Shown one piece after another: positions 43,475 through 51,396 of a stretch of 64,000 nucleotides of DNA. Both the position numbers and the translations under genes were made by a program. This DNA is from Candidatus Brachythrix odensensis (GTDB lineage: Bacteria; Chloroflexota; Anaerolineae; J036; Brachytrichaceae), in the NCBI GenBank assembly GCA_016714465.1, contig JADKDT010000003.1, positions 1 to 64,000 of the forward strand, written 5' to 3'. Every line of letters begins with the position of its first letter. The first letter of the stretch is position 1. A model generated the notes under the pieces. That model was not told the DNA's origin. It did not search any database and saw only the letters and a list, made by a program, of their open reading frames with translations.

Positions 43475-45055
43475 ATGAATAACAAGGTCTACCGTACCGA
43501 GCTGAATCCGGTCGCGTTTTTACGCCGGAGCGCGTGCGTGTATCCCGATCGGGTGGCGATCAGTCACGGCGCGCGGCGGATCTCCTACCGCCAGATGGAG
43601 GAGCGGGTTGATCGTTTTGCCGCCCAGTTACGGGCGGAGGGGCTGACCCGGGGAGACCGCGTGGCAGTCCTGCTGCCCAACATTCCGGCCATGGCCGAGG
43701 CCCATTTTGCGGTGCCCGCCGCCGGGGGCGTGCTGGTCACCCTCAATACCCGCCTGAGCGCGTTTGAGCTGCGGACGATTCTGAATCATTGCGGTGCGAG
43801 CGTCTTGCTGGTCGACGATGAGCTCTGGCCGTCGGTGGCGGACCTCGACCTGGCGAAGATGCGGATCGTGCGCGTGTCCGACACGGGCACGGCCGATGAC
43901 CCCTACGAGGCCTGGCTGGCTGGCGCCCCGTGGACCGGCCCGGTCGAAAGCTGGCTCGAGGACGAGGAAGAGACGATCTCGATCAACTACACCAGCGGCA
44001 CAACGGGACAGCCCAAGGGCGTGATGTATACCTATCGCGGCGCGGCGCTCAATGCGCTGGCCAATGTCATCGAAACCCGCCTCACGGCCGAGAGCGCGTA
44101 TCTGTGGACCCTGCCGATGTTTCACTGCAATGGCTGGTGCTACCCCTGGTCGCTGGCCGCGGTTGGCGCCCGGGCAGTCTGCCTGCGCCGGGTCGATTTC
44201 GGCCGAATCTGGGAGCTGTTTGAGTCCGAGTCGATCAGCCATTACTGCGGCGCGCCGACCGTCCAGATCGGCATCGTCGGGCATCCCAGCGCCCGCCGCC
44301 TTGAACGGCCGATCACGATTGGGGTGGCAGCCGCGCCGCCCTCGCCGACGTTGCTGGCTCAGATGGTCGCCCTCAACCTGCAGCCCACCCACGTCTACGG
44401 CCTGACTGAGACCTACGGGCCGATCACGGTCCGCGAGCCGCAAGATGCCTGGAGCGATATGCCGCTCGAGGCCCAGTCAGCGCAACGCGCGCAGCAGGGC
44501 CAGGGCAACGTGCTCTCCGATCTGGTCCGGGTGGTCGACTTGAACATGGTCGACGTGCCGCGCGATGGCGAGACGCTGGGCGAGGTCGTCATGCGCGGCA
44601 ATATCGTGATGAAGGGCTATTACAACGCCCCCGAGCTCACGGGCGACGCCTTCCGCGGCGGCTGGTTTCACTCGGGCGATGTCGCGGTCTGGCACCCGGA
44701 CGGGAACATCGAGCTGCGCGACCGCAAGAAGGACATCATCATCTCGGGCGGTGAGAACATCTCGACGATCGAAGTCGAGCAGGCCCTGGCCAGCCATCCA
44801 GCGGTGCTCGAATGCGCGGTTGTCGCGATTCCCGACGACAAGTGGGGCGAGCGGCCCAAGGCATTCGTGACCCTGAAGGAAGGCGCATCGGTCAGCGCCG
44901 AGGCCCTCATCACTCACTGCCGCCAGCGCCTGGCCGGATTCAAGATTCCGGCGGCGATCGCGTTTGGTCCGCTGCCCAAGACCTCGACCGGGAAAGTCCA
45001 GAAGTTCGCCCTGCGCGAGCGGGAATGGGGCGGGCGAGTCAAACGGATCAATTGA
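43475..45055 (+). CDS. Acyl-CoA synthetase (AMP-binding family)
   Basis: A 526-residue adenylate-forming enzyme of the medium/long-chain fatty acid CoA ligase group. Motifs are the P-loop YTSGTTGQPKGVMYTYRGA, the aromatic-bearing MFHCNGWCYPWSLA, the adenine loop VYGLTETYGPITV, GWFHSGDVAVWHPDGNIEL with the hinge DRKKD, and the C-terminal lysine region PKTSTGKVQKFALRE. It activates a carboxylic acid to its acyl-AMP and then to the CoA thioester; chain length is not readable. Start ATG 43475; no strong ribosome site, and a hairpin sits just upstream. It stands alone. Confidence 0.9.
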   Translation: MNNKVYRTELNPVAFLRRSACVYPDRVAISHGARRISYRQMEERVDRFAAQLRAEGLTRGDRVAVLLPNIPAMAEAHFAVPAAGGVLVTLNTRLSAFELRTILNHCGASVLLVDDELWPSVADLDLAKMRIVRVSDTGTADDPYEAWLAGAPWTGPVESWLEDEEETISINYTSGTTGQPKGVMYTYRGAALNALANVIETRLTAESAYLWTLPMFHCNGWCYPWSLAAVGARAVCLRRVDFGRIWELFESESISHYCGAPTVQIGIVGHPSARRLERPITIGVAAAPPSPTLLAQMVALNLQPTHVYGLTETYGPITVREPQDAWSDMPLEAQSAQRAQQGQGNVLSDLVRVVDLNMVDVPRDGETLGEVVMRGNIVMKGYYNAPELTGDAFRGGWFHSGDVAVWHPDGNIELRDRKKDIIISGGENISTIEVEQALASHPAVLECAVVAIPDDKWGERPKAFVTLKEGASVSAEALITHCRQRLAGFKIPAAIAFGPLPKTSTGKVQKFALREREWGGRVKRIN

Positions 45056-45057
45056 GG

Positions 45058-45203
45058 TGTGGTCAGGTTTGATCAGGTGGATAAGGTTTGATCAAGTAGG
45101 GCGCCACCTGATCAAACCTTACTCACCTGATCAAACCTGACCAGACCTTACCCACCTGATCAAACCTGACCAGACCTTACCCACCTGACCAAACCTTATC
45201 CAC
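45058..45203. repeat. Iterated TGATCA-containing repeat with inverted part
   Basis: The left part (GGTCAGGTTTGATCAGGTGG...) is the inverted, nearly perfect complement of the following CCACCTGATCAAACC...CACCTGATCAAACCTGACC. Two further 29-base direct units (CACCTGATCAAACCTGACC plus AGACCTTACC) and a variant with CCTGACCAAACC follow. A shorter copy is at 15019-15065. It fills the gap between the acyl-CoA synthetase and the acetyltransferase and ends 3 bases before the ATG. Confidence 0.8.
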
Positions 45204-45205
45204 CC

Positions 45206-45805
45206 ATGACCCTCGAAATACTCCCGGCGGCCGAGACCGACTGGCCGGCCATCGCCCGTATCCACCAGGAAGGCATCGACACCGGGCACGCCACCTTTGC
45301 GACGGCGCCGGCAGCGTCCTGGGCCGAGTTCTCGGACGGCAAGATCGCGGGTTGCAGCCTGGTCGCCTGTATCGACGGTGTGGTGGTGGGCTGGGCGACG
45401 CTCAACCCGACCTCGAAGCGGGCCGTCTACGCCGGGGTGGCCGAGCTCAGCATCTACGTGGCGGCGTCGGTCGTCGGCCAGGGCGTGGGCGACCGGCTCA
45501 TGCGGGCGCTGATCGAGGCCTCCGAGGCGCGCGGGATCTGGACGCTGGTGGCGGGCATCTTTCCCGAGAACACGGCCAGCCTTCGGCTGCACGCTAAGCA
45601 TGGATTTAGAACGTTGGGCCGGCGCGAGCGCATCGGCCGGATGAGCCACGGCCCGCTGGCCGGGCGCTGGCGTGATACGCTGCTGCTCGAGCGGCGGAGC
45701 GCCGTTGTTGGGCAAGCCGAACAATCGTCTGACGCGATATCCCCGGCTCTGCCGGGGATATCGCGTCAGACAAATCCGGACCCTGCGCAAGGAGACGAAA
45801 CATGA
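45206..45805 (+). CDS. GNAT acetyltransferase, ArsN1/phosphinothricin-type
   Basis: A 199-residue acetyltransferase. IARIHQEGIDTGHATFAT, GWATLNPTSKRAVYAGVAEL with SIYVAASVVGQGVG and IFPENTASLRLHAKHGFRTL follow the Bar/Pat/ArsN1 pattern, enzymes that N-acetylate phosphinothricin, arsinothricin or methionine sulfoximine. The neighbouring arsM-like gene favours arsinothricin (ArsN1), but this is inference. The normal fold ends near LLLERRSA; the last ~30 residues (SSDAISPALPGISRQTN...) are the translation of a palindromic repeat. The stop TGA overlaps the next gene's ATG (ATGA). Iterated repeats fill its upstream region. Confidence 0.75.
   Translation: MTLEILPAAETDWPAIARIHQEGIDTGHATFATAPAASWAEFSDGKIAGCSLVACIDGVVVGWATLNPTSKRAVYAGVAELSIYVAASVVGQGVGDRLMRALIEASEARGIWTLVAGIFPENTASLRLHAKHGFRTLGRRERIGRMSHGPLAGRWRDTLLLERRSAVVGQAEQSSDAISPALPGISRQTNPDPAQGDET
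45727..45771. repeat. Perfect hairpin inside the 3' end of the acetyltransferase gene
   Basis: 21-bp perfect arms (GTCTGACGCGATATCCCCGGC) with a TCT loop. It is translated as the acetyltransferase tail and ends 31 bases before the arsM-like start codon. Confidence 0.87.
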
Positions 45806-46596
45806 CAACCGAAAACACGATCCGCGACAGCGTGCGCGAGAGTTATGCCGCCCGCGCCCGGACCTTCCTCAACCCCGCTGACATCATTCCGCTCACCGCC
45901 GCGGAGCCAGCGGCCTGCTGCTCGGCGGAGGGCGCGTGTTGCGCGACATCGGCGTCGGCGGCCGAGCAGGGCTACAAGGCCGAAGATGTTGGCGCGCTGC
46001 CGGCCGACATCACCGAGATGACCCTTGGCTGCGGCGATCCACTCAGCATCGCCGGGCTGCAGCCTGGCCAGCGCGTGCTCGATCTTGGCAGCGGGGCCGG
46101 CTTTGATTGCTTTTTGGCCGCCAAAAAAGTTGGAGATACGGGCTGGGTGATTGGGGTGGACATGACCCCCGAGATGCTCTCGCTGGCCTGGAAGAACGCG
46201 GCCCGGACCGGGGCCCACAACGTCGAGTTCCGATATGGCCACATCGAGCATCTGCCGGTTGAGGCCGAGTCGATCGATGTGGTGCTGTCAAACTGCGTGA
46301 TCAATCTGTCGCCCGACAAGCCGGCGGTGTTCCGCGAGGCCTTCCGGGTGCTCAAGCCGGGCGGGAAGTTTGCGGTCAGCGATATCGTCGCCGACCGCGA
46401 GATCGAGCCGGCGGCGCAGGCCAACATCGGCAGCTACTGCGAGTGTGTGGCCGGGGCGAGCGAGGAGTCGAAATATCTGGCCGACCTGAGCGCGGCCGGT
46501 TTCCGCGAGGTGCGGGTGACCGGCCGGGTGCCGTATGCCGATGTGCCCGGCAGCGGCGCGAAGACCTGGAGCGTCAAGGTCGAGGCGCTGAAGTAG
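45802..46596 (+). CDS. arsM: Arsenite methyltransferase (ArsM-like)
   Basis: A 264-residue SAM-dependent methyltransferase. SAM motif I is VLDLGSGAGFDCFLAAKKVG, with GVDMTPEML and LSNCVINLSPDKPAVFREAF, then VLKPGGKFAVSDIV. Cys77 (LGCGDP), Cys165 (SNCVINL) and Cys213/Cys215 (SYCECVAGAS) match the arsenic-binding cysteines of ArsM. A Cys-rich segment near residues 39-47 (ACCSAEGACC) is also present. ArsM methylates As(III) to volatile or less toxic forms. It is translationally coupled to the acetyltransferase by ATGA, with an AAGGAGA site in that gene's tail. No arsR or arsB is present in the window. Confidence 0.85.
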   Translation: MTTENTIRDSVRESYAARARTFLNPADIIPLTAAEPAACCSAEGACCATSASAAEQGYKAEDVGALPADITEMTLGCGDPLSIAGLQPGQRVLDLGSGAGFDCFLAAKKVGDTGWVIGVDMTPEMLSLAWKNAARTGAHNVEFRYGHIEHLPVEAESIDVVLSNCVINLSPDKPAVFREAFRVLKPGGKFAVSDIVADREIEPAAQANIGSYCECVAGASEESKYLADLSAAGFREVRVTGRVPYADVPGSGAKTWSVKVEALK

Positions 46597-46604
46597 CGCG
46601 AAAT

Positions 46605-46668
46605 TCATCCGGAAGCGATATGCCCTGCCCCGGCGTACGCCGGGGCAGGGGATATCGCTTCCGGATGA
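46605..46668. repeat. Long hairpin with GGCGTACGCC core after arsM
   Basis: Arms of about 31 bp with one mismatch (TCATCCGGAAGCGATATG...) centred on CCCCGGCGTACGCCGGGG. It begins 8 bases after the arsM stop. It shares AGCGATATCCCCTG-like arms with 55805-55856. Confidence 0.87.
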
Positions 46669-46802
46669 CGCTCTGGCTCGCGCGCGGCAAGGTGATTGTT
46701 TTGTCACCCGCAAAACGCGCCCGGGGTGTATGATCTTGCGTAACGCGGCAATATCCGTTTTGCGTTGGATCGCGGATGGGTTGTTGCCGCGCTGGGCACA
46801 CG

Positions 46803-47474
46803 ATGGCGGTCTCTTCTGAGTGGCTAAACGATCTGGCGCAATGTTGCGAAGAGGAATACGCGCGCTTTTTTCGCGAGGCGCAGGCCGCCTCGCCGTGCTG
46901 TTTTGACCTCGCCCGGGCGGCGCTCAAGGATCGCGTCCAGGACGCGATGACCCATTTTTACCGGATCTACGAGCCCCTGTGCGCGGGCTGGGTGGCCAGT
47001 TTTGGCGGATTCCAGGCCACCGGCGAGCCCTCGCCGGATGTCTTTGTCAACATGGGCTTTGCCAAACTGCTGACCCGGCTGGGCCCCGAGACCTTTGAGC
47101 GCTTCGACTCGCTCAGCGCGATCCTGGCCTATCTCAAGAAGTGCGTTATCACCTCGGTGCTCCAGCAGCTCCGCAAGCCGGCCTCAGAGGAGTTGGACGA
47201 AAACCAGGCGGTGGCCTTCAGCGCCAACGTCGAGTACGAGCAGATCTTGAATCGTCTGCGCGAGTTGCTGCCCGCGCCGGACGATCAGCGCCTGGCCGAT
47301 CTGCGCTTTCGGCAGGACGCCAAACCGGCCGAGATCGCGCGGGCGTATCCGGCCATCTGGCCGACCGCCCGGGATGTGTCTGTCGCCCTGCAGCGCATCT
47401 TGCGCGCGCTGCGCAAGGATCCCGAGTTGCGGGCCCGGTTCGGGCTGCCGGCCGACCCGGAGGGCGGGCTGTGA
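46803..47474 (+). CDS. ECF-like RNA polymerase sigma factor
   Basis: A 223-residue sigma-70 family protein lacking regions 1 and 3. Region 2 is recognisable in MTHFYRIYEPLCAGWVASFG, VNMGFAKLLTRLGPETFERF and LSAILAYLKKCVITSVLQQL. Region 4 is LRELLPAPDDQRLADLRFRQ followed by KPAEIARAYP and VSVALQRILRALRKDPE, a helix-turn-helix for the -35 element. An N-terminal Cys-bearing stretch (AQCCEEEYARFFREAQAASP) is unusual. The next gene (48 bases on) is a zinc-finger anti-sigma. ATG 46803 (MAVSSEW) is preferred over 46776. It probably drives the CHAT and lipoprotein genes downstream, which share a promoter motif. Confidence 0.8.
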   Translation: MAVSSEWLNDLAQCCEEEYARFFREAQAASPCCFDLARAALKDRVQDAMTHFYRIYEPLCAGWVASFGGFQATGEPSPDVFVNMGFAKLLTRLGPETFERFDSLSAILAYLKKCVITSVLQQLRKPASEELDENQAVAFSANVEYEQILNRLRELLPAPDDQRLADLRFRQDAKPAEIARAYPAIWPTARDVSVALQRILRALRKDPELRARFGLPADPEGGL

Positions 47475-47522
47475 TAAAGCCAACGAGGCGGGGTTTATGT
47501 AATCACAAGCCTGCCGAATAAC

Positions 47523-48284
47523 ATGACCCACTCTGATTTGTGCCAGAACCCCCCCGCATTGAGTGAGGACGACCTCTTCGCCGCCATTGACGGTAGCGCA
47601 GGCGCCACCATCAACACCCATCTCGCCATATGTGGGTATTGCGCCCGACGGAAAGAGAGCCTGGCCCGTGAGATGCAGACCCTGGAGGGCGGGCTGAGGG
47701 GGCAGATGTTCCGGCAGGGCTGTCCGGATGCCGAGACGCTGGCGGACTACGCCCTGGGCGCGCTGGCAGGCCCAGCCAAGGCGGCGATCGACCAACACCT
47801 GAGCACGTGTTTGCGCTGCTCGAAGGAAGCGGCCTGGGTGCGCGAGGCGCTGGCCCCGGCGGTCGCGCAGCCAAAGCGCGCGCTCCGGGCCGATCCGGAA
47901 ATTGAGCCCTTTGACGTTCGGCTCATCCGTCAAGTCAAGCGCATTTTCGCCACCTTGCTGCCCGTCCAACCCCAGTTTGCCCTGCGCGGCGAGTCCGACA
48001 CGCGCGTCTTTACGGCTGAGTTTGAGGGCGGACAGGCGTTTGTGGAGCTGACCCCGGGCGCGGCTGGGTGGCGGCTGACGGGCCAATTGCTGTTTGATGA
48101 CGGTGGTGGCGCATGGCGGGGCGCCTTTGTCCAGATCCGATCCGGCGAGCGGCTGACGGCGGCGGCGGTCACCGACGATCTGCTCGAGTTCGGCTGCGAT
48201 CTGGTGGAGTCCGGCCCGATCAGCATCGTGGCGACGGCCGAGGATGGTCGGCAGTTCGTGGCTCGCGAAGCGGCGCTGGCGTAG
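47523..48284 (+). CDS. Cytoplasmic anti-sigma factor with two zinc-finger motifs
   Basis: A 253-residue protein with two HxxxCxxC motifs: His33-Cys37-Cys40 (HLAICGYC) and His92-Cys96-Cys99 (HLSTCLRC). These are the zf-HC2 form of zinc-containing anti-sigma domains. There is no transmembrane segment, unlike most such anti-sigmas. The C-terminal half is a beta-rich domain (FTAEFEGGQAFVELTPGAAG then WRLTGQLLF, GAFVQIRSGERLTAAAVTDD) that I do not recognise by name. It should hold the upstream sigma factor inactive. The release signal is unknown; cleavage by the CHAT or subtilisin-like protease encoded downstream is a testable idea. Confidence 0.75.
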   Translation: MTHSDLCQNPPALSEDDLFAAIDGSAGATINTHLAICGYCARRKESLAREMQTLEGGLRGQMFRQGCPDAETLADYALGALAGPAKAAIDQHLSTCLRCSKEAAWVREALAPAVAQPKRALRADPEIEPFDVRLIRQVKRIFATLLPVQPQFALRGESDTRVFTAEFEGGQAFVELTPGAAGWRLTGQLLFDDGGGAWRGAFVQIRSGERLTAAAVTDDLLEFGCDLVESGPISIVATAEDGRQFVAREAALA

Positions 48285-48311
48285 GCGCGGAGCCCGAACA
48301 CCTTCCGGAAT

Positions 48312-48340
48312 TGGCGTCCCTGGCGGAACCGGGGACGCCA
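48312..48340. repeat. Short hairpin after the anti-sigma gene
   Basis: About 12-bp arms (TGGCGTCCCTGG/CCGGGGACGCCA, one G.U) with a CGGAA loop and weak outer pairing. It separates the anti-sigma gene from the CHAT promoter. Confidence 0.6.
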
Positions 48341-48377
48341 TCTCCAGAAATTTTCAAAAACGCTATAACTTGGGTAT

Positions 48378-48404
48378 GTGATATTTGTCGGCGACGCGCG
48401 TTCA
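48378..48404 (+). promoter_or_regulatory. Sigma-specific promoter candidate for the CHAT gene
   Basis: GTGATAT (48378-48384), 12 bases, then CGCGTTCA (48397-48404). The same two blocks at the same spacing lie before all three lipoprotein genes downstream. The position, 46 bases before the proposed GTG start, fits a promoter rather than coding sequence. Confidence 0.65.
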
Positions 48405-48449
48405 TGCGTTAGATCGCCCAGCCGACAACGGCGGCATCGCGCGAGCACT

Positions 48450-51362
48450 GTGGACGGACAAACACGGGTTCTTCCCGATCAACATCAAGCCGAGGGGGTT
48501 CTTCGCGCGCTTGGCGACACCTTGCCTGAGGCGGATTTGAGCCGGCTGCGCGCGTTTTTGGCCGGAGAAAGCCTGCTCGACATCGGCGACGCTGACGCGC
48601 GCCGGATCGTCGACGCGCTCAAGACCGCCGCGGATCGGCATTGGCGGATCGACCCGCATCGCTCGCTCGAGTTGGCCGAGGCCATCATCGCAATCGGCGA
48701 GGCGCGCGACGACACTTGGATTCGCGCGTTGGGCACGATGGCCAAAGGCGATGCGGTCAAGATCGTTGGGTCGCGCCAGGCGGCCTGGGATCTGCTTGAG
48801 GAGGCTGCGAGGATGTTCGCCTCGGTTGGTGATGAGGTGGGTTGGGCGCGAACTTGGATTGGCAGGTTGTACGTCGCCGTTCAGCTCAATCGACTATCGG
48901 AAGCAGTTTCGCAGGCAGACCGGGCCCGCGAGATCTTCGACCGGCATGGCGATTTGGTGCGCCAGATGCGGTTGGATTGGGCGCTGGGTGAAATGCACTG
49001 GCTGACCGAAAATCCTCTTGCGGCCGAGGCAAGCTACAAACGCGCGCTTGCGGCCGAGCCGGTTTTGGGCGAGCATGCCATGCGCGGCATCTATCACAAT
49101 CTGGGCTTGATCGCCCTTCACCAGGGCGATCCGCAGCGCTCGCTTGGCTACTTTGAAAGAGCCGGTCGGCTTGCCCATGCCGGCGGGGAGGAAACTGACG
49201 AGGCGATATGCCAGGCCAACGTTGCCACGGCGCGTTTACAGCTCGGCCATTTCCGTCAGGCGTTGGCGTTGTTCGACGAAGTCCGGCCGCGCTACAAACA
49301 GTTCTTTGATTCCGACGCGCAGATTGCCTTCGAAATGGCGGAGTGCCAAGAGTCTCTGGACCGCCACGAGGAAGCAGCTGCTCTCTTTCGACAGGCTCGT
49401 CAGCAGTGGCTGAGCAGGGGCTCGAAACTGGAGGCCGCTCGGACTGCGCTGTTTCAGGCGATGTCGGAAGCCAGCCTCGGCGATTATGCGGGTGCGCGCG
49501 CGCTGCTTGACATTGCCGAAGCTGAATTTGTCGGCCTGGGAGCCGAGGGATTGTCTGCGTTGGTAAGGCTGCGGCGAGGCCAATTGGCATTACGCGAAGG
49601 CAATCCGATTCAAGCGCTTGAGCTTGCCCAAACATGCGAGTCCCACTTCAGACAGTCGGCGCAGATTCATCGCCTGGCCGAGACGTTGCTGCTCTCCGGT
49701 GGCGCCCGGTTCGAACGCGGAGAGCTGGAACTTGCCAGCCGTGAGTTGAGGCAAGCGCTCGAGTGTGCCCATGCGAGCGAATCACCGACGCTGATCTATG
49801 CCGCGCATCTCTCTTTGGGGCGGTTGGCGGAACGACAGGGCCGCGAGCTTCGCGCGCTCCGTCGCTATGCGGTTGCGGAAGCAACGCTGGAGCGCTTGCA
49901 GCGGAACCTCACGGTCACGCTTCGACCCGCTTTTCTGTCGAACAGGCTCGACGCGCAGCACGCGCGGATAGGGCTCCATTTGAAACGCGGTCAAATTGAC
50001 AGCGCGTTCGAGACCGTGGAGAGAATGCGGGCTCAGATCGCGCTGGGTTATCTGACCGGCCGTGAATCATTGGTTTGGTCGGCCGACGATTCGATATCGA
50101 AGTCCCTGGCTGTGGAGTTGGACTGCTTGCGCGGTGAACATCATGCGCTGACGTTGCGCGCGCAGGGCGAGACCGAGCGCTCGACATCGCCGAGCGATAT
50201 CGCGACGGCTCGCGCCGGGCTGGTAGCGCTCGAACGGCAGATGACATCGATCACCGAACGAATTCGTTTCCGGCGCCCTGCCGATTCGTCGGTGGATTCT
50301 GGCGCCCCGTCCATACAGCAACTTCAGAATTCTCTGGCGCGCGACGAAGCCATGCTCGCCTACTACGACGATGGCCGGCGCATGCATGCGTTTCTGATCG
50401 ACACAAACGGTATCCACCACGAAATGCTGAAAGCGGATTCGGCTGAAATCAGACTCGCCCAGGATCAGCTCGAACGTAATCTTCTTCGCGCGCAAACCGC
50501 CGGAAATCGTGCAGCCGTCGCGTTAACGGGATCTGCCCGGGCCATCCTGGCTCGGTTGGGTGAGATGCTGCTTGAATCTCTGGCCTCGCGTTGGCATGGC
50601 AAGGCTCGTCTATGGGTCGTGCCGTACGGGTCGCTGCACGCCCTGCCGTTCAATCTCTTGCGAAGCAATGGACGCTACTTGATCGAAACCAGAGAAGTCG
50701 TCACGCTTCCAAGCGCCAGCCTGCTTCTGCGCCGTCCGCCACAGCGGGATCTCGGCGCGTTGGTACTGGCCCACGACAATCATGGCCGGCTACCCGATGT
50801 TGAACGTGAGGCCCGAATCGTCCACGAGCATTTCGCTGGGATCACGCAGATTGGCGCGGCCGCAACTCGCGATGCGCTGCGCGTGCCGCCGGTCCAACTG
50901 CTGCATGTGGCGGCGCACGGGTCGCACCGAACCGACAACCCGGACTTCTCGCATATTGCATTGAGCGATGGTCAACTCCTGACGGACGATGTTCTGCGCC
51001 TTGATCTGAGTTACGAACTGGTGACCCTGAGCGCGTGCGAGACCGGGCGCGGACGGGTGTCAGCCGCCGATGAAACGCTGGGCGTTGGTTGGGCGTTTCT
51101 GTATGCCGGGGCCGGCGCTGTGATCTCAAGCCTGTGGCGGATTAGTGACGCGCGAACCGTGCCGCTCATGGAGAGACTCTACGCGGCGCTGGGCGAGGGA
51201 CTTCCGAAATCGTCGGCATTACGTCGCGCCCAGATTGAGGCCCTGGCAGAGGATCCAGACGCGCATCCAGCGTTTTGGGGAGCTTTTCAGTTGTTTGGTT
51301 CGCCTGCCGCGCTGTCGCGCGCGGGCGTAAAAACGAGCGGGGCACAGTCTCCGCTCACGTGA
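48450..51362 (+). CDS. TPR-CHAT caspase-like protease
   Basis: A protein of about 970 residues. The first 550 are helical TPR-like repeats (AWDLLEEAARMFASVGDEVG, MRGIYHNLGLIALHQGDPQR, EAICQANVATARLQLGHFRQ, ALFQAMSEASLGDYAGARAL). The C-terminal 300 form a CHAT domain (LWVVPYGSLHALPFNLLRSN, then LLHVAAHGSH with catalytic His823 and VTLSACETGRG with Cys863, and FLYAGAGAVISSLWRI). CHAT proteases are caspase/separase relatives, in bacteria often activated by a sensor and used in immunity or cell death. The GTG start at 48450 is my choice because the longer frame (48378) contains the promoter motif; it is not certain. The subtilisin-like gene follows 34 bases later. Confidence 0.85.
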   Translation: MDGQTRVLPDQHQAEGVLRALGDTLPEADLSRLRAFLAGESLLDIGDADARRIVDALKTAADRHWRIDPHRSLELAEAIIAIGEARDDTWIRALGTMAKGDAVKIVGSRQAAWDLLEEAARMFASVGDEVGWARTWIGRLYVAVQLNRLSEAVSQADRAREIFDRHGDLVRQMRLDWALGEMHWLTENPLAAEASYKRALAAEPVLGEHAMRGIYHNLGLIALHQGDPQRSLGYFERAGRLAHAGGEETDEAICQANVATARLQLGHFRQALALFDEVRPRYKQFFDSDAQIAFEMAECQESLDRHEEAAALFRQARQQWLSRGSKLEAARTALFQAMSEASLGDYAGARALLDIAEAEFVGLGAEGLSALVRLRRGQLALREGNPIQALELAQTCESHFRQSAQIHRLAETLLLSGGARFERGELELASRELRQALECAHASESPTLIYAAHLSLGRLAERQGRELRALRRYAVAEATLERLQRNLTVTLRPAFLSNRLDAQHARIGLHLKRGQIDSAFETVERMRAQIALGYLTGRESLVWSADDSISKSLAVELDCLRGEHHALTLRAQGETERSTSPSDIATARAGLVALERQMTSITERIRFRRPADSSVDSGAPSIQQLQNSLARDEAMLAYYDDGRRMHAFLIDTNGIHHEMLKADSAEIRLAQDQLERNLLRAQTAGNRAAVALTGSARAILARLGEMLLESLASRWHGKARLWVVPYGSLHALPFNLLRSNGRYLIETREVVTLPSASLLLRRPPQRDLGALVLAHDNHGRLPDVEREARIVHEHFAGITQIGAAATRDALRVPPVQLLHVAAHGSHRTDNPDFSHIALSDGQLLTDDVLRLDLSYELVTLSACETGRGRVSAADETLGVGWAFLYAGAGAVISSLWRISDARTVPLMERLYAALGEGLPKSSALRRAQIEALAEDPDAHPAFWGAFQLFGSPAALSRAGVKTSGAQSPLT

Positions 51363-51396
51363 GCGTCGCGGTAGCGAACCTCACACAGGAGTCACG

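Noticed and set aside
45058..45203. Short regular repeats considered as a CRISPR array
   Set aside because: Units are adjacent and partly inverted, there are no unique spacers of constant length, and no cas genes are in the window.
48378..48449. GTG 48378 as the CHAT gene start
   Set aside because: That stretch holds the promoter motif shared with three other genes and has no CHAT/TPR similarity.
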